Shown one piece after another: positions 41,658 to 48,565 of a DNA stretch of 64,000 nt. The notes beneath the pieces are model-generated. The model had not been told where the DNA came from. It did not search any database and saw only the letters and a list, made by a program, of their open reading frames with translations. Made by a program: the position numbers and the translations under genes. This DNA comes from Sphingomonas sp. S2M10 (GTDB taxonomy: Bacteria > Pseudomonadota > Alphaproteobacteria > Sphingomonadales > Sphingomonadaceae). The stretch spans positions 1-64,000 of the forward strand of contig NZ_JAAILI010000051.1 in NCBI RefSeq assembly GCF_012650175.1, written 5' to 3'. Numbering within the stretch: position 1 is the first letter of the stretch; the number at the start of each line of letters is the position of its first letter.

Positions 41658-42503
41658 ATGAAGACATGGTTCATCACCGGCATTTCGCGCGGACTGGGCA
41701 AGGCGTTGGCCCAGGCGGCGCTGTCGCGCGGCGACACCGTCGTGGGAACGGTGCGGGAAGGCGCGCCGGAACTGGCTACGGGGCAAGGCAAGCTGCACGT
41801 CCTCACCGTGGACCTGACCGACGCGGCGGCGATCACGCCGGCCGTTCGCGCCGCGTTCGAACGTGCGGGGCGCATCGACGTGCTGGTCAACAATGCCGGC
41901 TACGGGCTGCTGGGGGCACTGGAGCACGCCACCGATGCCGAGTTCGAGCGGCTGTTCGCGGTCAACGTCTTTGCGCCGTTCGCCGTTATCCGCGCGGCGC
42001 TCCCCCAGCTTCGTCGGCAGGGCAGCGGTCATATCCTCAACATCACGTCGATCGCGGGCCGCGCGCCGGCAGGTTCCTCCGGCCTTTATTCCGCGACCAA
42101 AGCGGCGCTGGAAGGGCTCACCCAGAGCCTCGCACAGGAAATCGCGCCCTTCGGCCTCAAGGTCACCGCGATCGCGCCCGGCGCCTTCCGCACCGACTTT
42201 CTCAGCGATCATTCGATCCAGCGCAGCCGGGGCGGCGAGGATTATGCGCAAAGCGTCGGCACTGCCGTCGCGCGGCTCGATGCAATGGCCGGGCGCCAGA
42301 TCGGCGATCCCGACCAGGCGGCAGCGGCGATCCTCGCGTTGGTGGATGTGGAAAATCCGCCGCTCCACCTGCTGCTCGGCAGCGACGCGCTGCGACGGGC
42401 GCGCGAGAAGCTCGACGCGGTGATTGACGAAATCGATCGCTGGGAGACGATCACTCGCTCGACCGACCATCGTGAGGCCCCATCCGCCGTTCGCACTGGC
42501 TAA
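41658..42503 (+). CDS. Short-chain dehydrogenase/reductase (SDR)
   Basis: 281 residues. The classical SDR hallmarks are present: TGISRGLGKAL (cofactor loop TGxxxGxG), NNAGYG, ITSIAG with catalytic Ser, and YSATK with catalytic Tyr and Lys. After strand 2 the acidic DLTD is in place. It resembles the short-chain oxidoreductases that sit beside LysR regulators. The ATG at 41658 is preferred because GGAG is 7 bases upstream; an ATG at 41652 would be too close. Substrate unknown. Confidence 0.9.
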   Translation: MKTWFITGISRGLGKALAQAALSRGDTVVGTVREGAPELATGQGKLHVLTVDLTDAAAITPAVRAAFERAGRIDVLVNNAGYGLLGALEHATDAEFERLFAVNVFAPFAVIRAALPQLRRQGSGHILNITSIAGRAPAGSSGLYSATKAALEGLTQSLAQEIAPFGLKVTAIAPGAFRTDFLSDHSIQRSRGGEDYAQSVGTAVARLDAMAGRQIGDPDQAAAAILALVDVENPPLHLLLGSDALRRAREKLDAVIDEIDRWETITRSTDHREAPSAVRTG

Positions 42504-42893
42504 CAGAACCAGATGGACGCTCTGGCGCCGGGGCGTCCATCTGACACGATCGGTTCAGTGAAGGCATGGCTGTGCCATTTGTACGTTGCGCTTACACCCC
42601 CACGGCCCGCGCCGAATTGATAATATATCTTATGTTAAATCAATCACTTACCAGATTTAGTGGCGAGGCATCTGGCTGGTTGACCTAAGCGGCACCCTGA
42701 CCATCGTCATCTAACGGTGCCAAAGGCGCAGACGGATTGTGGAGTATGCCACGCGCGATCGCAACCTTCGTGATGCGCCTCGCCAAAGGCTACCCTCAGC
42801 GGCCCCAGCGAGCGACGCTACAGTTTTTGGGAGGGCTCAGATTGACATGGTGCCATCTGGCACTAGGTCTCAATGAGAGATCTGGAGCGTGAC
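42504..42893. other. Gene-free stretch at the edge of the accessory region
   Basis: About 390 bp with no convincing gene. GC content drops locally (AT-rich run near 42,615-42,665) and it includes one copy of the GATAATA/TTATGTTAAAT repeat described separately. The chromosome-like gene order ends here and plasmid-type genes begin, so this is the likely left edge of the island. Confidence 0.5.
42619..42660 (+). repeat. AT-rich repeat, copy 1 (GATAATA / TTATGTTAAAT / GATTTAG)
   Basis: GATAATA, then TTATGTTAAAT (42,630-42,640) and GATTTAG (42,654-42,660). The same three blocks occur at the same spacing at 52,369-52,410, with 19 of the first 22 bases identical. TGTTAAATCAAT also recurs at 44,776. 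Confidence 0.5.
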
Positions 42894-43898
42894 ATGAGGA
42901 AATTACCGAACGAGCCAGTGCGGGTTGCGACCTGGACCCCGGGGGCCAGAGCTTTCCACGGGGGTCCCTTGATCTTGTTCGTCCCGCCCGATGCTTCGCA
43001 ATCCGAGGTTCTGCGGCGATCCATCGCAGTATGCGAAGCCGACGGCACCTTTGGCGGATGGCTAGAGCCCGATTGTCAGCCTGGTCGAGCATCCTACTGC
43101 ATGTGGGTTGCAAAACCGGCCGGTTCCCCACGAGGCAAGCAGTTCGAGCACCTGGAGGAGGCGGTCCGCCATTTGAGCCCCAAGCATGCGCTTGGCGGGA
43201 GCACTCTTGATGTCGACGTCCTCTCCTTATGGACTCACCTGTCCTCCAGCCGTCATTTTACGCCCCGTGTGGCGATCGATAAGCTGATGGCCTCGCTCGA
43301 CGGGGCTGCCGAGACTGCCGAAACAAGCGGCAACGAAGTTATGAGGCCGCCTGATGAAGAGCGGTTCGCTTCGCCGGAACCGATCCCGGAAGAAAGCCGG
43401 CTCGCGCTTCTGGAGAGGGCAGCGCGTGCGCCGAACGAAAGTCAGGACCCGATGACCGCCTTAAAGGTCAAGGTTCGTGATGATGCGATCGCTCTCCTAG
43501 GTGGCGAGGCCGTGCTAGGCCGGGCAGTGCGGAGCGACGAGGATTTAGTCCAGGCAATCGCAAGCGGGTTCCCGTCCCAAGTCTTGCGTGCCCTCCAAGA
43601 TGCCGGTCTTCCGCACAAGGCTCTTGAGCAGGTCATAGCACCTAGACGCACCCTCATGCGTCGACGCGGCCAGGAGCAACGCCTCACCCGGCCCGAGTCC
43701 GATGCTGCTTGGCGTCTCTCGCACGCGCTTGTGCTCGCACGGGACGTGCTGAACGGCACGAAAGCTGCGGTGGCTTGGCTTTCCCGGCCCAAGACAGCTC
43801 TGAATAACCGAACACCACTCGATCTGCTCGAAACGTCGGTCGGTTCGGCGCATGTGGAGCGGTTGCTTCGCCAGCTGGAATGGGGTGACGTCGCGTGA
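42894..43898 (+). CDS. MbcA/ParS/Xre-type antitoxin with long N-terminal extension
   Basis: 334 residues. The last 120 residues (DLVQAIASGFPSQVLRALQDAG, then DAAWRLSHALVLARDVL and NRTPLDLLETSVGSAHVERLL) are a typical antitoxin toxin-binding domain of RES systems, normally found in proteins of 130-170 residues. Here about 200 extra residues precede it, with no recognised domain (SEVLRRSIAVCEADGTFGGWL, then TLDVDVLSLWTHLSSS). The stop overlaps the toxin start (GTGA). Start choice: ATG 42894 has GGAG six bases upstream; ATG 42873 is the alternative. The antitoxin probably also represses its operon. Confidence 0.78.
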   Translation: MRKLPNEPVRVATWTPGARAFHGGPLILFVPPDASQSEVLRRSIAVCEADGTFGGWLEPDCQPGRASYCMWVAKPAGSPRGKQFEHLEEAVRHLSPKHALGGSTLDVDVLSLWTHLSSSRHFTPRVAIDKLMASLDGAAETAETSGNEVMRPPDEERFASPEPIPEESRLALLERAARAPNESQDPMTALKVKVRDDAIALLGGEAVLGRAVRSDEDLVQAIASGFPSQVLRALQDAGLPHKALEQVIAPRRTLMRRRGQEQRLTRPESDAAWRLSHALVLARDVLNGTKAAVAWLSRPKTALNNRTPLDLLETSVGSAHVERLLRQLEWGDVA

Positions 43899-44434
43899 CC
43901 CCAACTCTACCGTCAACGGTTTACCGTGTTACCCGCGTGTCCTACGCGCGGTCGACGGCTGAGGCGCTGTCGGGGGTCGGTGGCCTGCACGATGATGGGC
44001 GTTGGCATAGCCAGGGCCATCGGATCGTTTACACAGCGCAATCTTCGACGCTCTGTCTGCTCGAGCGTTTGGTGCATGCCGACGAATGGATCGCCGATCG
44101 GCACCCCGATCGTGTGGTGCTGTCCATCTCGGTCCCGCCTATCAGCTGGACGGGTTTCACCGCCCAGGAGCTGGCAGGCCGTGATCCAAACTGGCGATCA
44201 GAAGGCAGCGTATTGTGCCGGTCGCTGGGGGACACCTGGCTTCAATCAGCCTTGTCCTGTGCCTTGATGGTCCCGTCAGCCGCAAACCCTGGCGACTACA
44301 ACGTGCTTTTCAATCCAGATCATTCCGAGTTCGTTACGGTGCTAAAAGCGAATACAACGCTCGACAGCGCCCCGTTGGAGCTCGACGAGCGTATCGTGTC
44401 TTTGGCAAGAGCACGCCGGGCAGCAGGCGCATAG
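43895..44434 (+). CDS. RES-domain toxin
   Basis: 179 residues. It has the RES-family pattern: Arg in GGLHDDGRWHSQGHRIVYTAQ, Glu in LCLLERLVHA, and Ser in PSAANPGDYNVLFNPDH. Known RES toxins (MbcT, ParT family) consume or transfer NAD+, causing growth arrest. It is translationally coupled to the antitoxin, as in RES/Xre pairs. The arginine, glutamate and serine named for the family are all present, so it should be active. Confidence 0.85.
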   Translation: MTPTLPSTVYRVTRVSYARSTAEALSGVGGLHDDGRWHSQGHRIVYTAQSSTLCLLERLVHADEWIADRHPDRVVLSISVPPISWTGFTAQELAGRDPNWRSEGSVLCRSLGDTWLQSALSCALMVPSAANPGDYNVLFNPDHSEFVTVLKANTTLDSAPLELDERIVSLARARRAAGA

Positions 44435-45002
44435 ACAGACCTACCTTCAAGCAGTGCGGCTGACTAGTTCCCCGTTTTAGCGCAAAAGCTCATGTAGCCA
44501 TCGAGCATCGGGCCTCCTCCATGGCGCGACCGGGTTGGCCACGACCAGATTCATAGACCTGCGGTTTCGTCCAGCGACGATCACACGGCATCAGCGACGG
44601 CCGGCGCCATATACCTGCGCCCGGCGATCAAAGGCTACACGCGATCCCTCCAGGATAGCACATGCAAGCTCGCAGGTCGGCGGATGATCGATCGAGCGGC
44701 GACTGATCAAAGGCCGCAAGACATGGCGTTGCTAGCGCCGCTTAACCCTACAAAATGCCAGCGCGTTAATAGGTGTGTTAAATCAATGACCTATTAGGTA
44801 TCGGACGATATATCTATCCTGCGGCCTGAGCGCCAGCCCGATCTTCTGCTCGGACACGACAACCATCGGCGCCTCGTGCCGGGCGACGCGTTGCTCAGAT
44901 CAAGCCCCTACCGTCCCATTTGCGCAGCCCTTTTGACGTCCGGCACCGATCGAACCGAATTCCACTCGCTATCGGCGATACGACAAGCCAGACTGATCGG
45001 AT
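44435..45002. other. Gene-free stretch after the toxin gene
   Basis: About 570 bp without a convincing gene. It holds a second occurrence of TGTTAAATCAAT flanked by an inverted repeat (separate entry). The base composition is mixed, suggesting joined fragments. Frames in this stretch look like shadows. Confidence 0.45.
44767..44796 (+). repeat. Inverted repeat around a TGTTAAATCAAT core
   Basis: Arms TAATAGGT (44,767-44,774) and ACCTATTA (44,789-44,796) enclose TGTTAAATCAAT, the same 12-mer as at 42,633-42,644. The layout looks like a recombination or regulatory site, though no integrase is present in the window. Confidence 0.45.
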
Positions 45003-45302
45003 ATGACGACCAAAGGACGCATCTCTCCTACACTGAACATCCACGGTCTCGTTCGAACGGGTCCGGTCAGGATCAGCCGACGCAAGCAGTCGCTCATCCT
45101 CGCGATGATCAACGCTGGCTTTCTCGACCAGCAGATCCACGCTTTCTTCAGCCAGCCGGGCGGCGACTTCAATCACAACAAGGTCGCAACGTTGACGGAA
45201 GCGCCTAGACGGACGCTGCCTCGACGACCTCCGCCGCGGTCGGACCACCCCGCCCTTCCGCCGTCGTCCAGTAGCGCGGCGGCAGGCTCGCCTGCTGCAT
45301 GA
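45003..45302 (+). CDS. Hypothetical small protein
   Basis: 99 residues. The first 60 (RISRRKQSLILAMINAGFLDQQIHAFFSQPGGDFNHNKV) look like a folded helical segment, while the tail is low-complexity PPRS/SSAAAG and could be out-of-frame. No family recognised. An antisense frame (44,895-45,248) competes; this strand fits the direction of the following genes. Start ATG with weak ribosome site. Confidence 0.4.
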   Translation: MTTKGRISPTLNIHGLVRTGPVRISRRKQSLILAMINAGFLDQQIHAFFSQPGGDFNHNKVATLTEAPRRTLPRRPPPRSDHPALPPSSSSAAAGSPAA

Positions 45303-45314
45303 CCGCGGTCAATC

Positions 45315-45479
45315 GTGCGTCGGGTCGCCTGGTTCGCCCTTGCGGTTGGGCTATTCACATTCGCTTGGGCGATCGGGTGCGCGATCGTGGGATCGGAATG
45401 GGCGGGCAAGGGCCCAGTGTTCGAGCCGCCGGCATCAACGCCCGCGTCGAAAGGGGAATCGTCCTATGTCGCTCGATAG
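45315..45479 (+). CDS. Small single-pass membrane protein
   Basis: 54 residues, GTG start: a hydrophobic segment WFALAVGLFTFAWAIGCAIV (about 6-25) followed by a short proline-rich tail. Its stop overlaps the next gene start by 14 bp. Short membrane proteins like this are common between plasmid transfer and maintenance genes. No function assigned. Confidence 0.45.
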   Translation: MRRVAWFALAVGLFTFAWAIGCAIVGSEWAGKGPVFEPPASTPASKGESSYVAR

Positions 45480-45744
45480 CCTTCCAGACGCGCTGGCCTC
45501 GCCGGAGTTTGCCGACACCCTGCGCAGCAAGGCAGGTGAACTGATGGTCACGCATCCCGCCGCGGCGACCTACCTCGTACTGGCGGCGGCATCGATCGCG
45601 CCGACCTGCCCCGACGAGCAGCTGGTCGCCGATCATTATGCCGAGGTGGCTGCCCCCCTTACCGAGCAGCTTGCCCGCCTTCACCACCGGCGCACGGCCG
45701 TCGCGCGCTGGCCTTTGCGGAGGCGGCGTGATGGGGCTCTATGA
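45466..45744 (+). CDS. Hypothetical protein
   Basis: 92 residues (MSLDSLPDALASPEFADTL at the start), alanine-rich and helical, with a basic C terminus WPLRRRRDGAL. GAAAGGGG lies about 10 bases before the ATG. It overlaps both neighbours, forming a tight set of small genes (45,315-45,877). Function unknown. Confidence 0.55.
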   Translation: MSLDSLPDALASPEFADTLRSKAGELMVTHPAAATYLVLAAASIAPTCPDEQLVADHYAEVAAPLTEQLARLHHRRTAVARWPLRRRRDGAL

Positions 45745-45877
45745 TCGTGATTACATGCGCGAGCGCTACCGCCAGCGGCAAGGGCTAGATCCGGGCAAGG
45801 TCCAGTGGAACGACCGCGCCGCCCGCGCCGACCTGCCGACCCGATCAGACCTGTTCAATCCCAACCCCCTTCGTTGA
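45731..45877 (+). CDS. Very small hypothetical protein (MGLYDRDYMRERY type)
   Basis: 48 residues beginning MGLYDRDYMRERYRQRQG. Similar openings occur in small accessory-region proteins. Highly charged, with a conserved-looking Tyr/Arg-rich start and an LFNPNPLR end. It starts inside the previous gene (14 bp overlap). Function unknown. Confidence 0.5.
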   Translation: MGLYDRDYMRERYRQRQGLDPGKVQWNDRAARADLPTRSDLFNPNPLR

Positions 45878-45892
45878 CCTTGGAGATCGTCA

Positions 45893-46758
45893 ATGCGCAC
45901 TACGTTTTCGCTTCTTCTCACCGGCCTCGCTGTCGCAGCGGCCGTCTGCCCGGCCACAGCACAGCGTCTCGGCAAAGGTGGCGTCGGCGTTGACGAAACG
46001 ACGGAGGTGCCGCGCTGCGACCGGCCGACCGGCACGATCGTGCTGGTAGAGGAGCAGAGCGCGGCGACGCCCAGTGATGAGCTTTCCCCAGGAATGCGGG
46101 CCTTGGTGCGCCTTGCGGAAGCCCAGAACGGTGGAGGTGGTGAGCGGATCGACCCCCTTCCCTCCTGAAGCTCCTCACGGCCCAATCGAACTGCTTTCAG
46201 GTTCTGGATCGCGGTCGTGGCTTCGACGCTTTGCAGCGGGAGCGGGAGCTGGCCGCAGGCGGCTCGGATGCGGGAGCGTCCAACCAAGCGACATTGAAAA
46301 GCGCCGATTACCTCCTGACAGCGAAGGTCCTCTACACAGACGGCAACGCAGGCGGACGCGGTTTCGGCGCTGGCAGTCTCCTGCCAGGCGCGTTCGGTCT
46401 GAAGCAGAAGACCCTCGAAAGCCAGACCATGCTGACGCTGGTCGAGGTTCGTACCGGCATCCAGCAGGCGATCGCGACCGGCTCCGCCCGTAAGAAGGAC
46501 CTCTCATTCGTCGGTGGCGGTGCGCTGACCGGCGCAGGCATCGGTGCGCTCGGGGGTACTTATACCAGCACCGACGTGGGCAAGATTACCACGCTTGCGC
46601 TTCTGGACTCGTTCCGGAAGCTCACGTCCGATGTGAGGGCGCGCTTGGAGCATCCTGTTTCGATGAACCAAGGCGCGCAGCCCGTGCAGCCGCGGATGGG
46701 GGCGGTCCCTTCTACTCCGGATCCAGCCTTGGAGCGCGCCACGGTCCCGCATCGATAA
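45893..46758 (+). pseudogene. CsgG-like lipoprotein/secretion gene, interrupted by a frameshift
   Basis: Read as one gene with a -1 shift near 46,150-46,165. The first frame (45,893-46,168) gives a signal peptide (MRTTFSLLLTGLAVAAAVCPATAQ), then PTGTIVLVEEQSA and GMRALVRLAEAQNGGGG before an early stop. The next frame continues in register with LLKLLTAQSNCFQVLDRGRG, FDALQRERELAAGG and the C-terminal YLLTAKVLYTDG and TMLTLVEVRTG, wording of the CsgG family (curli assembly/outer-membrane channel). The switch lies at a run of Cs (GACCCCCTTCCC), so it could be a true mutation, a sequencing error or frameshifting. The N-terminal lipoprotein Cys seems absent, so it may be an exported relative rather than a CsgG pore. 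Confidence 0.6.
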
Positions 46759-46826
46759 AGAAGAGGGGGAGGATGGAGGCGGGGGCTTGCGAGGTGCAGG
46801 TCCTCCCCTGCCCCCGGAGCCCGGCT

Positions 46827-47117
46827 ATGAATGTCCAGACAGACCTATTCGGCGAGCGAGAGATTTCATCAGAGCGGCTCGCCGAGCCCCCTGCCCCTGC
46901 CAGCGCGTCCGTTCGCACCCTCGCCATGCCGTGCGGGTTCATGAACAACAAGAACAAGCCCTGTCGCAGATTGGGTGGAAGAGCCGTGATCCTCGATGGC
47001 TCGCCGTATGTCTGCCGCGGCATCGCTATGGTTCATTGCGACCCAGATTGCTTTCGTACCGACTCGATCCCCGTTACCTCGTACAGCGACGACGACATTG
47101 AGTGGGATCGACCGTAG
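46827..47117 (+). CDS. Small cysteine-rich protein
   Basis: 96 residues. Five cysteines cluster in the C-terminal half: PCGF, KPCRRLGG, YVCRGIAMVHCDPDC, suggestive of a metal- or zinc-binding site. The N terminus is MNVQTDLFGEREIS. GGAG precedes the ATG at 46827. Its product ends just before the TA-phased array. Function unknown. Confidence 0.55.
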   Translation: MNVQTDLFGEREISSERLAEPPAPASASVRTLAMPCGFMNNKNKPCRRLGGRAVILDGSPYVCRGIAMVHCDPDCFRTDSIPVTSYSDDDIEWDRP

Positions 47118-47120
47118 GTC

Positions 47121-47340
47121 TAGCAAAGGCTAGCCCATGCTAGCACCTCATACCCAATGATATGCCAGCCTAGCATAGCATATCTAACGATATGCTATCC
47201 TATCGTATTGTGCCATAGCGAAGCTTACGCTAGAGAGGCATAGCCTATCATACGCCTTGATAAGCTAGGATAGGATGCCGTATTCTACGGCACGGTAGGG
47301 CATCATCGCGATTGCTAGCCTTGGCTAGCTGTTGCTACAA
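47121..47340. repeat. Pentamer-phased TA array ahead of parA (putative centromere)
   Basis: From 47,121 to 47,337 I count 27 TA steps on a strict 5-bp grid (15 at positions ending in 1, 12 at positions ending in 6) and just one off it (47,185). Units read like TAGCA, TATCC, TATGC, TAGGA, a degenerate pentamer whose second base is nearly always A. Within it ATAGCATATC and GATATGCTAT (47,175-47,198) form an exact 10-bp inverted repeat with 4-base centre. It is immediately upstream of a ParA/RHH pair, where type Ib plasmid centromeres usually lie. Confidence 0.75.
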
Positions 47341-47351
47341 AGGAATGGCGT

Positions 47352-48041
47352 GTGGCAGTCGTTACGTTTGCAAACTCAAAGGGCGGTTCGGGGAAGACCA
47401 CATCGGCCCTGATCCTTGCTTGCGAGCTGGCGGAACACGCCAGCGTATGCCTGATCGACGCTGACCCGCGCCGGCCTCTCACGACGTGGGCGAAGCTGCC
47501 TGGGAAGCCCGAACGCCTGACCGTGGTGACCAACGCGTCGGAGAAGACGATCCTCGACGAGATCGACGCGGCAAGGGCCGACAACCAGTTCGTGATCGTC
47601 GACCTGGAAGGGACCGCATCTCGCCTAACGAGCTACGCAATCAGCCAATCGGACATGGTCGTCATTCCGATGAAGGAGCAGCAGCAGGATGCGCTCGCCG
47701 CGATCGATGTCATCCAAGAGCTCAAGCGGGACATGAAGGCGGTACGCCGTACCATCCCATTCGCCGTCCTATTCACGCAAACCAAGGTCGTGGCGAAGTC
47801 GCGCACCGCCAGGTTCGTGTCCAACCAGTTCAAGGCGAATGATGCGACGCCCGTGTTCGCCACAGAGATCCATGAGCGCGACGCCTATTCGGCCCTCTTC
47901 TCGGTTGGCGGCGGCCTGCGGAGACTGTCGGGCCGGGACGTCAATAACCTCGAAGCCGCGATCAGAAATGCCGCCGATTTTGCGGCCGAGGTCGTGACAA
48001 TGCTCCGCGCCAACGGCGCCAATCAGAAGAGGGTGGCATGA
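47352..48041 (+). CDS. parA: ParA/VirC1-type partition ATPase
   Basis: 229 residues. Deviant Walker A KGGSGKTT with signature lysine K10, SALILACEL, and IDADPRRPLTTWA (A' region) identify a small ParA ATPase. The end part HERDAYSALFSVGGGLRRL resembles VirC1, the ParA relative that works with a ribbon-helix-helix protein at the T-DNA border. The small size and absence of an N-terminal DNA-binding domain fit type Ib partition. GTG start at 47,352. It is coupled to the downstream RHH gene (ATGA) and preceded by the phased TA array. Confidence 0.88.
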   Translation: MAVVTFANSKGGSGKTTSALILACELAEHASVCLIDADPRRPLTTWAKLPGKPERLTVVTNASEKTILDEIDAARADNQFVIVDLEGTASRLTSYAISQSDMVVIPMKEQQQDALAAIDVIQELKRDMKAVRRTIPFAVLFTQTKVVAKSRTARFVSNQFKANDATPVFATEIHERDAYSALFSVGGGLRRLSGRDVNNLEAAIRNAADFAAEVVTMLRANGANQKRVA

Positions 48042-48316
48042 CTGACTCCGCTCGCAAGGCGCTCGACTTTGGCGGCTTGGACGATTTCCAGCCGACACGG
48101 CCGGCCGAACGACCTCAAGCCACGGCGGAGGAACAGCGCCGCGTGGTGGACCGTGCTTCGACGTTTCCGAGCCGCGAGCCCGAAGCGGAAGGCCAGCTCA
48201 ACATTCGCGCGCCCAACGACATGCTCACGAGGTTCAAGGCGGCCGCGAAGAAGGACCGCTACACCTACGGCGCTTTCCTCGAGATCCTGCTCAACAGTTA
48301 CGAGGAGCGGGCTTAG
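48038..48316 (+). CDS. Ribbon-helix-helix partner of ParA (ParB/VirC2 analogue)
   Basis: 92 residues. The C-terminal third (GQLNIRAPNDMLTRFKAAAKKDRYTYGAFLEILLNSYEE) has a beta strand with alternating residues followed by two helices, a ribbon-helix-helix fold. The N-terminal half is polar and probably disordered. ATG overlaps the parA stop. In type Ib systems such a protein binds the upstream centromere and activates ParA; here the candidate is the TA array. Confidence 0.75.
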   Translation: MTDSARKALDFGGLDDFQPTRPAERPQATAEEQRRVVDRASTFPSREPEAEGQLNIRAPNDMLTRFKAAAKKDRYTYGAFLEILLNSYEERA

Positions 48317-48336
48317 CCGGTCCGGTCCGGTCCGGT
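48317..48336 (+). repeat. Four CCGGT tandem repeats
   Basis: CCGGT repeated four times directly after the RHH stop codon. Another 5-bp period, possibly a chance feature or a slippage run. Confidence 0.6.
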
Positions 48337-48445
48337 CCGCGCTCGAGTTCACTGGATCGTGTCCGCCAAAACCGGTTGGTAGTAGCGATAACTATGATTC
48401 CCGCTAAAAAGATGCTGGCCGAAATTCGGGGGCTTTGTCGGTTCT

Positions 48446-48530
48446 CCTGAAAGGGTGGACTCGCGGCTAGATTACCGCTGGGCGACGACCTGCACCTGAA
48501 ACAGTGGACATTGTTCTCGAAACAGCGGAC
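48446..48530 (+). repeat. Three transposase-binding-type repeats ahead of tniA
   Basis: CCTGAAAGGGTGGAC (48,446-48,460), CCTGAAACAGTGGAC (48,495-48,509) and CTCGAAACAGCGGAC (48,516-48,530) share GAAA-N3-(T/C)GGAC. Tn7 and Tn5053 ends carry several such sites for the DDE transposase; the last two are 21 bp apart, close to two helical turns. Reverse copies were not found to the right. Confidence 0.6.
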
Positions 48531-48565
48531 GATCGCCCAGCTGGGACCAGCCGAGGCGTCGTGCC

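Noticed and set aside
44895-45248. - strand gene opposite the 99-residue protein
   Set aside because: It has no ribosome site and its composition looks like an antisense shadow; direction disagrees with neighbours.
47121-47340. CRISPR array or iterons in the repeat-rich stretch before parA
   Set aside because: There are no 25-40 bp repeats with unique spacers and no long iterons; the pattern is a 5-bp phased degenerate unit.
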